Assembly: GCA_030549335.1 (NCBI GenBank)
Contig: CM060197.1
Span: 48,883,654-48,947,653, forward strand
Direction: 5' to 3'
DNA from: Pontederia crassipes
Lineage: Eukaryota > Streptophyta > Magnoliopsida > Commelinales > Pontederiaceae
DNA: 64,000 nucleotides
A model generated the notes under the pieces. The model made no database searches and was not told the origin of the DNA. It saw nothing but the letters and a program-made list of their open reading frames with translations. The translations under genes were made by a program, and so were the position numbers. The number at the start of each line of letters is the position of its first letter. Within the stretch, counting starts at the first letter, position 1. Below, piece after piece: positions 34,355-46,299 of the stretch.

Positions 34355-34866
34355 CTATTTGAAAAGTGAGATGACCTTTTTGACATCAATGACTGCTCCT
34401 GTAGTGGCTAGGAAAGGTCTTCCCAAAAGGATGGGAGTTTGGTTGGCTTCATCCATATCTATGACTATGAAATCAGCTGGTATGTAGAAGTTCCCTACCT
34501 TGATCGGTATGTCTTCCAGAATTTCTGGTGGGATTTTGATGGATCGATCCACCAATTGGAGGGACATATTTGTGGGCTTAATGTCGCCCATTTCAAGTTT
34601 TCTACATAATGAGAGAGGAATGACCATGACATAAGCACTTAGGTCGTATAAAACCCTTTGAACTCTTCTGATGCCAATTTCACAGGGTATAGAGAAACTC
34701 CTAGGATCCTTGAGTTTTGAAGGTAATCTATTTTCAATTATGGCACTGGCCTCAGCAGTTAGCGTGACTGTTTCATTTTTTCTATATTCCTCTTTTCTTT
34801 GGTAAGATATCCTTGAGAAATTTTGCATAAGAAGGCATCTCTCGAATGGCTTCGACAAAGGATACG
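34355..34866 (-). mobile_element. Athila-type element: aspartic protease region
   Basis: The frame contains LPSKLKDPRSFSIPC, then a DLSAYVMVIPLS segment where the active-site Asp-Ser/Thr-Gly/Ala is altered (DLSA), and PILLGRPFLATTGAVIDV. These are the conserved blocks of Athila protease. Upstream it is interrupted at 34866 by a solo LTR; the segment EAIREMPSYAKFLK lies directly at the junction in another frame. Confidence 0.8.
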
Positions 34867-36606
34867 TGATGCATGCAAAATATAACATATTTTGAATTAT
34901 TATTTTAGTTAATTTTTCTGTAATTTGATCATGGCATGCATCATTTTTAGTCACTTTTAGTCATAATTCTGGATTTATAAATTTTAATTATTAATTTTTT
35001 GAATATTTTAATTGTGGATGGATTAATTAAATTGTGATTATTATTTTGCAGGAAAAATGGAATACATGATTATCCAAGGATTATATTTGATAAAAAATGG
35101 ACGTATTTGTCGAGAATTCCAACTCAGAATATCATATTGGCCGATAAATCACCAAAGATCTATCTGTATCGGCCGAGAACTTCAAGTTGGGCAAAACACC
35201 ATATGAATAAAGTTTATCGGCTGAGATTTGTGCGTGCAAACAACACATGTTTTGTGGCCGAGATTCAGAAAGTCATATCATTTTATAGGCCGATAACTCA
35301 AATCCTTGGCGGAGATTAAGATAAAGGATTTAATGTTTTGGCCGAGATTTGAATGGAGTAAAGATAAGAGAATGTTTATCTTTTTGGGCGTAAAGATAAA
35401 AGAAGCCATCGTATCGGCCGAGATTTGAAGGGGGTAAAGATAAAATGATGTAATCTTTTTGGGCGTAATGGCAAAAGGACTCTATGTTTTGGCCGACATT
35501 AGAAGAAAAGAATTTTATCATTTTGACCGAGATTTGAAGAAGGGAGTAAAGATATAAAAGTTTATCTTTTTGGGCATAATGGATAAAATAACTTATAGTT
35601 TTGGCAAAAATTTAGAGAGGAAAGTTTAAAATTCAGGTTTCTTCCACAATGGATCGTGAGCTCTGCAAGCTTCGACCGAGAAGAAGAGAGATGTGCGATG
35701 GATGGAAGTCCGAAAGGCTGCCCGACTGTCTGCCCAATTTGATATCTCTACTTTTATTTTGGGTGTAATTCTTCCGATTTGTATTTTATTATCTCTCCAG
35801 AATTTCTAGGATGAACTCCATATTTTTAGATTTATTATTTTAGGAGATTATTAATTGAAGGGAAATATTTGGACCTTATATTATTTGTTTTAATATTTTC
35901 TAATCAATTAGTTAATTATGCTTAGTACTTTTAATTTAATTATTTGGATTTCTGAGTTGACTAATTATCAGTTTATGGACTATTTGATTTCAGAATTCAT
36001 TAATTAAATTAATTGATTTTATTTGAAATTAATAATTGACATAAATTTGATAACTAATGTGTGGAGAATCAAATTTGTGTGGTCTATTAATCTATACCAG
36101 TTTGTGGAGTGATTAATAGTCTAGGAAATCCAATTTAATGCATCTTAATTTTAATATAATTTTAATATGATTTTGAGGGTACCAGTCATGGAGACTTCAA
36201 TTCTTATTAATTTAAGATAGTTCTACATTCTTAGATTGAGGGATGCCAACTGTGGAGACCACAAGTTAATCATGTTAGATTACTTTAGGAAGACTCTAAT
36301 CCATCTTTAAAGATTAAATGTATCTTCTATGGTTCAAATATTTATCCTTGTCTATTTTCATCATAAGGCCTAACTTCAACACCACTACATCACATTATCT
36401 TATTTTTATCTTATTTTCTTTATTTTATTTTATAAAACTCATTTTCAAAATTCATATTTTTCTCTCTCTTATTAATTTATAAATTCAGATATTGAATTAA
36501 TAATATTCCTCGTGGGTTCGACACTCTTTACTTCTATTACTATATTACTTGAGCGATTAGTGCACTTGTTAGCGATTTTACTTTGCTACATCATTTCAAC
36601 TCATTA
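34867..36606 (+). mobile_element. Solo LTR (gypsy type, 1740 bp) inside the Athila gag-pol
   Basis: It starts TGATGCATGCAAAATATAACATA and ends CATTA (altered from CATCA) at 36606. Flanks are ATACG (34862-34866) and GTACG (36607-36611), a 5-bp duplication with one mismatch. Joining the flanks in thought restores continuity of the conserved Athila gag C-terminal segment across the site, so this is a true insertion, in opposite orientation to its host. It is related to the LTR at 27786-29445. A row of GGCCGA(G/T)A words lies at 35130-35540. Confidence 0.85.
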
Positions 36607-38291
36607 GTACGTTGATATAAAACTCTTTAACATTTCAACAAACATGCCAAACTACTGATCCTGTCAGGATCTTTCGAGAGCTTTAGGGAATGGTACCCTT
36701 ATAGAATAATCGGAAGGACCTTCTGAGGTCTTCTGCCATTTGACTTCTTTTTGTTCCTTTGACTTATCCTTTGGTCGAACTACTTCATCTTGCTATGAAG
36801 TTTCCACATTCTTGGATGTCGAAACTTCTGGTCTTGTTCTTTTAGTATCTTCGATCACTTTCCCACTCCTCAAGGTCATAGCTTGAACTTGCTCCTTCGG
36901 GTTCCGCTTTGGTTGTCCAGGCAAAATTCCCTGTTATCTCGAGGATGATGCTCCTGTTGGGCTTTCTGTGTTTCCAGTGTCTTGTTATGAATGGAAAGGT
37001 TTTCGATTTTCTCAAACATCTTTCGCATGAGAGTGTCTTGTTTAGACTTGTACTTTTTCATCATCGATTCAATCTTGCTTGTAGAGGATGGCCCTTGATC
37101 AATTGGAGGGTTCTGGGTTGTACTCTTTGATTGGATCTATTCTGCCAAGCAGGAACTTGAGCTTGCTGACAGTTATCTCTATAAGAAAATTTTGGATTGT
37201 TTTTCAATCCAGGGTTGAATATATTGGAATATGGATCATTATTAGTAGGGTAAGAGCCTATCGCATTTGCCTAGTGTTGATGACCTTGCTGCTTCAGTAG
37301 TTCATAGTGTACTAATATGTGATCGGATGAGCCACATATTTCACAACATCTGGTTATCATATTAACTGTAGGAGTTGTTTCATTGAGTACTAATTGGCTG
37401 ATCGCCTTTTAAACAATCGTGTTTGAGTAGAGACAATGGATTCATTAGACCTTGAATGAGCTAAGAAATGTTGATCTCTCGCTATTTCTTCTATGAGTTG
37501 GTATGCTTCTTTGACATTTTTCTTTATGAAAACACCATTAACAGCATTGTTGAGTGCCATCTTTGACGCATAATTAAGTCCATTATGGAAGGACTGAACT
37601 AAAATCCACTTAAATCGTGATGGGGACACGATCTTAGTAATATCTTGAATCTTTGCCAAGCTTCAAAAAGTGTTTCTTGATCTTTTTGAATAAATCCCAT
37701 AACTTGGCTCCTGATCTTGATTGTCTTGCTTGGAGGAAAATATTCAGATAGAAAGGCTTTCACTAGTTGTTCCCAGATAATTAATTCTCTTGGTTCAAGT
37801 GACTGTAGTAATTGTTTGGCTTTGCCTCTTAGACAAAAAGAAAAACTCAATCTGAGTGCCTATGGTGAAACTCCCATTGGCTTTGTTGTTTCACATAATT
37901 CTAAGAAATCTTTGAGATTTTGATTTGGATCTTCATCTCCAAACTGATTTTGTTGAATTGTCGAAATTAGAGAGGATTTCAGTTCAAAGTTGTTAGCTTA
38001 AATAGTTGGCTTCAAAATAGCAAACTCCAATCCATTTGCAATAGGATTATAGAGTTCTTCTAAGGAAGGAACCGGAGGTTGATGTTGTTCTTGTTGTTGA
38101 GCCATCATTTCTCCTTTCCAATCAGAATTTGGTTCAGTTTCTGTCGATTGAGTATGACTCGTTCCTTCGGTCAGAGGTGTTCTGCTCCTATGTTCTCGCA
38201 CTCTCCTTTTGAAAGTTCGATCAATCTCAGGATCTAATTCAAGCAATTGCTTGTGGGTAGTCTTGGGCATATACGAGTCTCCTAAAATCAA
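36607..38291 (-). mobile_element. Athila-type element: gag
   Basis: Frames 37998-38291, 37599-37850 and 37390-37659 form a broken retrotransposon gag; the middle piece carries the conserved gag core (AFLSEYFPPSKT, ETLFEAWQRFKILLRSCPHH). Start MILGDSYMPKTT is at 38291. Later parts (36610-37380) show QFGMFVEMLKS near the C-terminus. Stops and shifts are frequent. Confidence 0.8.
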
Positions 38292-38373
38292 AAGATTAAA
38301 ATCTAAACAATAGAGGTTATAATTCTAAGGAGTTAAATAGCTAAGGATATAAGTAGAAAACAATGATCTAAAT

Positions 38374-38391
38374 CCTCTGCAACGGAGCCAA
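38374..38391 (-). other. Primer-binding site of the Athila-type element
   Basis: The plus strand reads CTCTGCAACGGAGCCA, the complement of a decayed TGGCGCCGTTGCCGGGGA site common in plant Athila/Tat elements. It lies 85-100 bp upstream of the gag start and directly next to the LTR that follows. Confidence 0.55.
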
Positions 38392-38396
38392 AAGCT

Positions 38397-39465
38397 TGAC
38401 GTGAACTTTAGAAGATGTAATTTCTCACACCAGCCAATATAGTTCTTGTAGTATTTAAATTTTACTCTAAAGTCCATACTACTGCAAGTGCATAGGTCAA
38501 GTAGAAACCACGAGTGTTGTAACCCCGCAGATTTAGATCGAATGTTAACCTAATTATATCCTAATGTTGTCATGAAATCATAAAAGACAAGAATAGAATA
38601 AGTGGGGAATCAATGAAGAGAACTAGAATTCAGAAGAAAGGATTCTTTCGTGATGAATTGGTTGATGCTTTTGGGTTCAACTCTCAGTCTTGAGGTAAAT
38701 GATCTCTCGATCCTGACGTTGTAAATCAGCAGCTCTCTCCCTAAACTCGCTGATCTCTCCTTCAGTTTAAAGGGGATAGGCTGTTAATGTATGGATTAGA
38801 AATAACTGGTTAGTTGATCTCTCACCCTAGCCAGATAGGAAGTCGATCTATCAATAGTCAAAATATCAACCCTTAGTGCTAATCCGAACAATTAAATGAA
38901 ATCTAAGACGACTAGTCACTATTATGGACTCTCGCCTCACAATAGATATCAAAATGAGCTTTTCAACCATTTGTAATTGACGATACTATGCTAAATGAAA
39001 TACTGCAAAAAGGAATGACTTGTCCCTTCTCTCGAATGAGGCATGATGATAATGATAAATAGATCTCTCGATTAAATGGGGATTAAAAATGATTAAAGAA
39101 ATTGTAGTATATCAAAAGCATAGCAGACTAGAAGTCAGAGATACGACATCAGAAAGTTTAAAACCACAACATCAACACAATGTCATCACAAAAGAAATTA
39201 GAAATTAGCTAGCCATAGGCTTCAATGGAATCAGCAAGTTTTTAGACATCTTCTTCTCTCCATTTTCCCTCTTTGTCACTGGATTCCTCCTTGTCTTCCC
39301 TTCCTCCCCTCGTGTGTGAGTGTGTCCCCCCCCCCCCCCTCCCCCTTTTCTACTATTTTTCAGCCCTTGTTTTATTCTCCCCTTTTCTCTCCTATTCAAC
39401 TTCAAATTTTGAAAAGTAGTTAGCTTTATAGACTCATTCAAAAAGGGATCAAATAATAGCTCAAA
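38397..39465 (-). mobile_element. Probable 5' LTR of the Athila-type element
   Basis: It begins (as 3' end on the minus strand) TGACGTGAAC just beyond the primer-binding site. It contains the CTGCAAGTGCATAGGTCAAGTA and CCACGAGTGT words seen in this LTR class. The outer border is unclear and seems to meet a copia LTR at about 39466. A run of C at 39329-39341 lies inside. Confidence 0.5.
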
Positions 39466-40322
39466 TGTTGTAAATGTAACAAGATTTTAATACAATTGTG
39501 GCAGTTTAACATTAATAATCATAAGTAAAATAAGGTATGATCATCGACTGACCAGTTGCGGTAATTGAGCAAATCAGCGCAATGGTCATATAGATCGATC
39601 GACCGGTTCATAAATGTGGTCGATCGGTCCCGACTGGAATGAATAGTAATAGCTAGTTTTCAAGGATAAAAATGTGAAATAATTTTTGGACGAATTTTTC
39701 CCATTCTAATGCCTATAAAAGGAGTGCCAAAGCCAGAAACAAAGTCACTCATCCATTCATTGAAGAAAAGCTTCAAGTTATCAAAAGAAGATCTTTTTCC
39801 TTAAAGTTTTCATTTTAAGTTTTCTCTTCTTTCTCTCTTCTCTACTTGTGAGCATAGAATTGTAAAAGAGAGAAACATTTTTGTTCAGAAAAATTGAGAG
39901 AGCTCCTGTGTGAAAGAGGTTCCAAATCTTACCTCTTGAGCGAGAGAAAATATTAGCTTCATAGAAGGAGTGGTTTGTCTTGCCTCTCGAAGCGGAGAAA
40001 AGGTGGTTGTGTAAAGAGATCTATTCCTTATTCCATTTGGAGCAAAGGAAGTATTTTAGTAGAATCTCCAATGGTCTTGAGGTCGAAAAGCTGGAGCGCA
40101 GACGTAAGCCAAGGTATGGCCGAACCTCGTTAACAACAACTGTGTTCATCTTGTTTGATCTCTCTCAACCTCTCATATTGTGTTTGTGATATGATATGAA
40201 TTGCATTGATTTAAAAGGTTTTATGAATTGATTTTAAGCTTCCGCGATGATTTTTGTGAAATCGTTATTTTCGGATTGAACACCAATTCACCCCTCCTCT
40301 TGATGCCCTTTGGGATAATACA
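39466..40322 (+). mobile_element. Copia (SIRE-like) LTR, plus orientation
   Basis: The end CACCAATTCACCCCTCCTCTTGATGCCC...TACA (40322) is the complement of the start at 26961 and 47933, so this is the same LTR family in the opposite direction. A TATA box CTATAAAAGG is at 39713. GATCGATCGACCGGTT and GGTCGATCGGTCC words lie upstream at 39590-39640. The left border (TGTTG at 39466) is a guess. No internal region adjoins it, so it is a solo LTR or fragment. Confidence 0.65.
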
Positions 40323-40650
40323 TCGCGAAGTGGAGATGTCGGCATTCGGTAGCTATTAGCATCGCAACGGCGCCGATGACAAATGCGATGCTAGTACCGC
40401 CATAGTGTGACATCACTGTGATGTTAACATGACATGTGCGTCCATGAGGAGTTTAAGGGCGTTGCTAAGTCGACACTACATTGGCGTTGAACAATGCGAC
40501 GCTGATGAGATGCTGCGGTGGCACTAAGCTTCTGCTCATTGTGACGCTAATTAGATACTAACATGATGGTGTGCGCTGTCTTTGATGAGATGCTAATATT
40601 ACGCCAATCATTGCAGTGCTAACTTGGCACTAAAGTGTCACCAGTTACGA
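40323..40650. repeat. CACTA-type subterminal repeats
   Basis: Words of the type GCGACGCTGATGAGATGCT, GGCGTTG, GTGACGCTAAT and TAGCATCGCAACGGCG are packed throughout, a pattern seen in CACTA subterminal regions. They sit at the 3' side of transposase remnants on the minus strand. The terminal CACTA is not seen. Confidence 0.45.
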
Positions 40651-40969
40651 TATATTTAAATAGTGTCTGATCACATTGCGTCGAACTGGGATGCTAAGGC
40701 GATGCTAAATATAAAAAATTTTGTCCCATTCCAGCCGTTTTGTTTCCTTCCAACACCATACAAATATGGAATGCATTCTTCACATTGATAACAATAGTAA
40801 TGAACCAAAACACTAATAAGCATCACCGAAGCACTAATAGCCATCACAAAACTACTACTAAGATAACAAAATGATATCATGCATCATAAACAAAATCATA
40901 TAAAATATATATGATAGAAAAGTTTCTATCCTAAAATGTTATCGTCATCGTTGTCATTTCTAACATTCG

Positions 40970-41780
40970 ACGCCGACATACTCGGTCATTGACCTCATGG
41001 GGACTGAGTCAGTGGCTGAAGTATGGTCCGGATCACCTGCAAAATGGGAGCTAAATGTTGAGGAAGTTGTTGAGATAGCTACTCTAAGATTATTCCCTTG
41101 ATGCTGTCCAACTTGAGCTCAGGTGCGATGGATGAACTCGGAGCAGATGAGCCGCATGCGTATCCTTCGCTCCTCCTAGGAACCCGAGCAGTTGTGCCTA
41201 GGCCATGCATGTATCCTTCTCATGTCGTACCAACCACCTCCTTCCAAACAATAACATCCTCTACAAAATAGACAAATTACATATAACATTATAAATTATA
41301 TAACTTCAAAAAACATATAAACGTACAAAGTGTTATAACATTAAAAATGTGAATCATTTTGAAGATATGTTACCCGGTGTCTGAGTATTAAGATCATCTT
41401 CATACTTCTCGACCATTATACGCATCCTAAAAGAATTAAACATTGCATATTTGAAAAATCATTTATGCTAATGTGAAGAACCAAGTGAACATATGATGAT
41501 ACTTACTAGAACTCTACCACTAGTGGGTGTGACCAAGTCATTCGTCTTTCTACTCATAGGCCATGCATGTTTTTCTTCATGTAATAAAGTTTAAAATTTA
41601 TAAAATTAGTATAAGATAAAAGTTTGATTATTCCATTTTATATCAACATTACCATGCATCTTCGATGCTCGTCAAATTGAATGGAGCCGCCTATGTGGAT
41701 GTGCGTTTTGGGCTTCGAAAGTCTATTAACTTTGGCCTTTGCAGACTTTCTTTGTCATTTAATGCCATCTGTCATCGGTA
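40970..41780 (-). mobile_element. CACTA-type plant transposase (Ptta/En/Spm) remnant
   Basis: Minus-strand pieces read KTHIHIGGSIQFDEHRRCM (about 41700-41650), FRMRIMVEKYEDDLNTQTPG (about 41430-41370) and EDVIVWKEVVGTT, GYMHGLGTTARVPRRSEGYA (about 41270-41150). They match the order of conserved blocks in the plant transposase family of CACTA elements. Stops (for example before EGYMHGL) interrupt the frame. Intervening AT-rich stretches may be introns. No complete protein is possible. Confidence 0.55.
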
Positions 41781-41785
41781 GATAG

Positions 41786-42184
41786 TCAGAGGGCCAACCA
41801 TGAGTGACAAAGGCATGCAACGCCGAAGATGCGACGGAGATGGTCAGGATCAAAGCGAATGGGTACACCAAGGACATAGGTGATGATGGCCTCCCTAGTG
41901 ATTGTCATGTTCGCATAAAAATGACGAACAAGACTTGGATACACATGCTCTATGAAAGAGAGAAGTGACAGCCAACTGATGGTTGCGAACATCTCCTGAA
42001 CATCTGGAATGTTTAGAGCGTCCCAATCAATGGTGTAGGCACGTCGAACTTCGCGAGAGGCATATAAGGCTTCGAAACTAGTAGAGATGTCCCTAGTGAC
42101 AAAGAGATGACTATCAAAATCAGTAGGGTAAGTGGTAGGTGTCTGACGAGCACGTCCATGACCTCGTCCATGTTGGGAAGGCAT
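41786..42184 (-). pseudogene. Putative plant transposon protein domain, fragment
   Basis: A 132-codon frame contains EALYASREVRRAYTIDWDAL, then LVRHFYANMTITREAII and YVLGVPIRFDPDHLRRIFGV. The second and third blocks resemble the domain named putative plant transposon protein (Transposase_32 type), where VREFYAN and a VRGV block are followed by the loss or gain of a retroelement or transposase part. It directly precedes the CACTA-type remnant on the same strand and may belong to it. Confidence 0.5.
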
Positions 42185-42299
42185 GAGTTCAGATGCCGAT
42201 TCTGCATCAGGTTAAGACTCATGTGGGAGAACATGAATGGTACCACCCGAGCCACAAAAATGATGATGGCACTAAAAGACTAGTCAAATACGTGAATAC

Positions 42300-42765
42300 C
42301 CTTTGGTGTCATCGGCCATGGTCAGAGAATGAAATGATGGCCGGAGGGGGTTCTGGTCACTAGCGGACTATTCTGGTGGTTGGAAGGGGCGCCGGAATAG
42401 CGGTTGCAAGGGAGGTGACAGGGAGACCAGGACGGTGATAGGGAGAGGATGGCGGTGATAGGGAGAGAGGGAGACAGTGGCGGTGACGGGATGAAGAAGT
42501 AGGTGATGAGAGGGCGGCCGAAAGGCAGGAATGGTGGTCGGAAGGCAGGTCGAAGGAATATGAGAGAAAGAGGCCAATGGAGAGAGGAGGGCGGCCGCCG
42601 ACAAAGAGAAAGGGAACCGGCGGAGTTGGCAATCGAGGCTACTGGCGAAGAGAAGGCGGCAGCGGTTATCGAAGGAAGAGGAGAGAAGAGGGCGGCCGGT
42701 GAGATGACGATGATGGCCGGAGTTCGGCGGTGACGTCAAGGAAGGTCGGACGGGCGCTGGCTAAG
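42300..42765. other. GC-rich purine-biased stretch
   Basis: Repeated GGCGGTGATAGGGAGAG, GGCGGCCG and GGCCGGNG words without a recognisable protein. Minus-strand frames are proline/serine-rich translations. The composition resembles the interiors of the two MULEs, but no inverted ends were found. Confidence 0.3.
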
Positions 42766-42769
42766 GCAG

Positions 42770-43160
42770 TGGTCGCGTGAGCAAATGAAATGGATCAACC
42801 GATCGAGCGGTCGATTTGTTATATGTGCGTGATTTTGGCATATACCGGTCGAGTGGTCGCTCCCAGTGGTCGACCGGATAGTCATTTTTCCAATAAACAA
42901 TCCATTGGTCTATGGAGGTCAACCGGATGATCATATACCGGTCGACTGGTGAAAAATATCGATCGATCGATCCTTGTATGACAACCAATTTTGACTAATT
43001 TTTTAAATTTAAGACATTAAGATTTTGTTTCTGAGATTTATTTCACATAAATGTAAGTGTTGTGCAACACTTTTAATGTTCAATTCATGTCAAAAATGAT
43101 ATTGCATAACCAAGTCACTTTTACTTAGAATTGATATGCAATCAAGATTCGGTCATTCCT
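42770..43160 (-). mobile_element. Probable 3' LTR fragment next to the SIRE-type copia
   Basis: It follows the RNase H end on the minus strand and contains CCGGTCGACTGG-like words (42840-42960) as in the 5' LTR. It is clearly diverged from the 5' LTR and truncated at about 42770; the expected complement of TGTTGAATCCC is not found. It could be from a related element. Confidence 0.4.
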
Positions 43161-44400
43161 AATTCCATTCTAAGCATGCAAAATCTTTCTTCACTCGAGA
43201 GTTTTGTAAATACATCTGCAAGTCGGACTTCAATGGACACATGTTAAATGACAATGTCCTTAAGAGTTACATGTTCTCTAATGAAATGATATCGCAAGTC
43301 AATGTGTTTAGTCCTAGAGTGTTGAATTGAATTTTTGGTCATTTCTATGGCACTTGTGTTATCACAGTTCATAAGAACATTGGAACAATTTACACCGTAA
43401 TCAAATAATTGTTGTTTTACCCATAGTATTTGTCCACAACAACTACTGGCGGCTATATATTCAGCCTCGGTGAAATAAGAGAGCTACCAAGAAAGCAACA
43501 CATCCCACTAGTACTCTTTCTATCAACTTTACACCCAGCAAAATTCGTATTTGTGTAAGCATGCAATTCAAATGGGAAATTTCTATCGTACCAAATAACT
43601 AATTCACATGTATGCTTTAAATAGCCCATTATCCTTTTTACAGCGATTAAATGTGATTCTTTGGAAGTGGATTGAAACCTAGTACATAAACCCACACTAA
43701 ACATTATATTTGGCCTGGATGTCGTTAAATAGAGCAAGCTACCAATCATACCTCTGTACCTTTTTTTATCAATGGACATGCATTTTTCATCTTTATACAA
43801 TTTTGTTGTAGTGCTCATAGGGATTGTGCTCGGCTTATATTCGTTCATCCTGAATCTTTTAAGCAACTCCCTTGTATATTTTTCTTGATTAAGAAAAATG
43901 CATTCCTTGGATTGTTTCACTTGTAGTCCTAGAAAGAATGTGAGCTCTCCTACAACACTCATCTCAAATTCCTTTTGCATAAGAGTTTCAAATTCTTTGC
44001 AGACGCTTTCATTAGTAGCACTATAAATAATATCTTCAACATAAATATGGACAATTAAAATGTCATGTTTAACATGTTTTAAGAATAATATGGTGTCAAC
44101 TTTTCCTTTTTGAAAACTATTTTTAATTAAAAATGAACTCAATCTTTCATACCAAGCTCGAGGAGCTTGTTTCAATCCATAAAGACCTTTTGAGAGTTTA
44201 AAAATGTGATGGGGAAAATCTGAATTTTCAAAACCTTGGGGTTGTTCAACATAAACTTCTTCATTTATAAAACCATTCAAAAACGCCGATTTAACATCCA
44301 TTTGAAAAAGTTCTAAACCTTTATAACATGCAAAAGCCAAAAGCATTCAAATTGCCTCAAGTCTAGCAACGGAAGCAAAAGTTTCATCAAAATCAATCCC
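43160..44400 (-). mobile_element. SIRE-type copia: reverse transcriptase and RNase H
   Basis: Frame 43453-44346 contains MDVKSAFLNGFINEEVYVEQ, LYGLKQAPRAWYERL and the active-site block, here YVEDI where YVDDI is normal. RNase H has TNTNFAG instead of the usual Asp-containing block. The end of RNase H (HSRTKHIDLRYHFIREH; about 43270) is readable down to about 43170. The GELTFFLGLQVKQ segment is typical of the SIRE lineage. Altered catalytic residues make it inactive. Confidence 0.85.
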
Positions 44401-46260
44401 TTCGATTTGTGAGTAACCCTTGGCCACTAATCTAGCCTTGTTCCTCACAATGACACCATTTTCATCTAACTTGTTTCGAAAGACCCATTTGGTTCCAATT
44501 ATAGGGGTCCTTGGGTCTTTTCACAAGTTTTCACACTTGATTTATTTCAAAATTATTTAATTCCTCATTCATTGCATTTATCCAATTTGGATCTTCAAGT
44601 GTTTCATCTATATTGTTGGGCTCAAAATTTGCAAGGAAATCTGAAAAAGCACATAGATTTTTTAAAGAGTTTCTACTTTTTATACCTTCATTTATATTAC
44701 CTATAACTTTATCGAGTGGATGTGATGAGGCATGTCTCCAATTTATATTACCTTCATTTGTTTCTCCCCTCTTTGAGGATCTTCCATTTTCTCTACCTTT
44801 GGGGTGTAAACTTTTGCTTCCTCTTTGTCCACAACATCAAGTTGTCTTTGCACTTCAACTATTTCATTGAATTTAACATTTATAGACTCTTCAACAACTA
44901 ATGTTCTTTTGTTATACACTCTATAAGCTTTACTTGTACTAGAGTAACAAAAAAAATACCATCATCACATTTATCATCAAATTTGCCTAGTTTATCTTTG
45001 ACATTCAAAATATAGCATTTACAACCAAAAACCTTGAAATAAGAGATATTTGATTTCTTACCAAGTAACACTTCAAAACATGTTTTCTTCTCAAGAGGTC
45101 TAAGTAGAATCCTATTGAGAACATAGCATGACGTGTTTACGGCTTCTACCTTCTACCAAAAAATATATTGGTAATTTGCTTTCATTTAAATTGTTCTAAC
45201 CATTTCTTGTATAGACCGATTTTTTCTTTCTACTACTCCATTTTGTTGAGGTGTTCTAGGAGTGAAAAAATTGAGTGATTCCATTTCTTTACAAAATAAC
45301 TTGAATTTATGATTTTCAAATTCCCCTTCTTGATCACTTCTGATTTTTGAAATCTTTTGTTCAAATTTATTTTGAATTCTTTTTGCAAATTTGGAAAACA
45401 TGTACAGCGATTCATCTTTACTCGCTAGAAAAATAGCCTAAGTTAAACGTGAGAAATCATCAGCAATCACAAATACATATCTTTTTCCTCCTAAGCTTGT
45501 CACATCAATAGGTCCAAACAAGTCAAGATGTAAAAGTTCCAAAGCCCTATGTGTACTATTAACTCCTTTTAATTTAGAAGAACTTGTGATTTGTTCACCT
45601 TTTAGACATGAATCACAAATATTATTTTTCTCAAAAGCCCTATGTGTACTAATAACTCCTTTTAATTTAAAAAAACTTTTGGTTTGTTTACCTTTTAGAC
45701 ATGAATCACAAATATTGTTTTTCTCAAATTTGATCTTAGGCAAGCTTCTAACCAATTCATGATTTGAAAGTTTATTTAGTAATTTATAGTTTGCATGTCC
45801 TAATCTTCTATGCCACAAGTTTATGTCATCATGCATAGAACTAAGACATTTTTCATTTTTCAAGTTATCAAAATCAATTTTTATACATTGTTGTACCTAA
45901 AACCCATGTGTAAAATTTTATTGTTTTCATCTAGTGTCAAACATTTGTCCTTATTAAACATAATTGACTTATACTAATTAGATTATGTTTTAAATTTTTA
46001 ACTAGTCAAACATTTTCCAAATACACTTTGTCATTCTTACCAATATTACTCATACCAATTACTCTTCCTTTGCTATTGTCTCCAAAGGTGACTTTTTCTC
46101 CATTTTTCTTTTCCAAATTTATGAAATTTGATGCACTGCCAGTCATATGTCTTAAGCATCCACTATCCGAATACCATTTACCTTCATTGTACTTAGAAGC
46201 TTCCTACAAGAAAGAAATTAAGAGTTTCAACTTTTTGGTATCTAAACTTGCTTGGGTCCA
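44400..46260 (-). mobile_element. SIRE-type copia: protease and integrase
   Basis: Protease motif SDSGCLRHMTG is readable at about 46190-46140. Frame 45438-45863 has the pre-integrase zinc region (LWHRRLGHANYKLL ... CDSCLKG) and the integrase start (LLHLDLFGP). Frame 45186-45401 carries the later integrase core (RSDQEGEF, TPQQNGVVERKNR), so Asp, Asp and Glu are traceable. The DNA is broken by shifts. A 93-bp tandem duplication repeats the CDSCLKG segment (listed separately). Confidence 0.85.
45541..45726 (-). repeat. 93-bp tandem duplication in the pre-integrase region
   Basis: Units 45541-45633 and 45634-45726 are about 90% identical and repeat 31 codons in frame, including the CDSCLKG half of the zinc-binding motif. 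Confidence 0.9.
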
Positions 46261-46299
46261 TCTTGGTTAGTAATGATCCTTTTTCGAAACCTAAATTTT

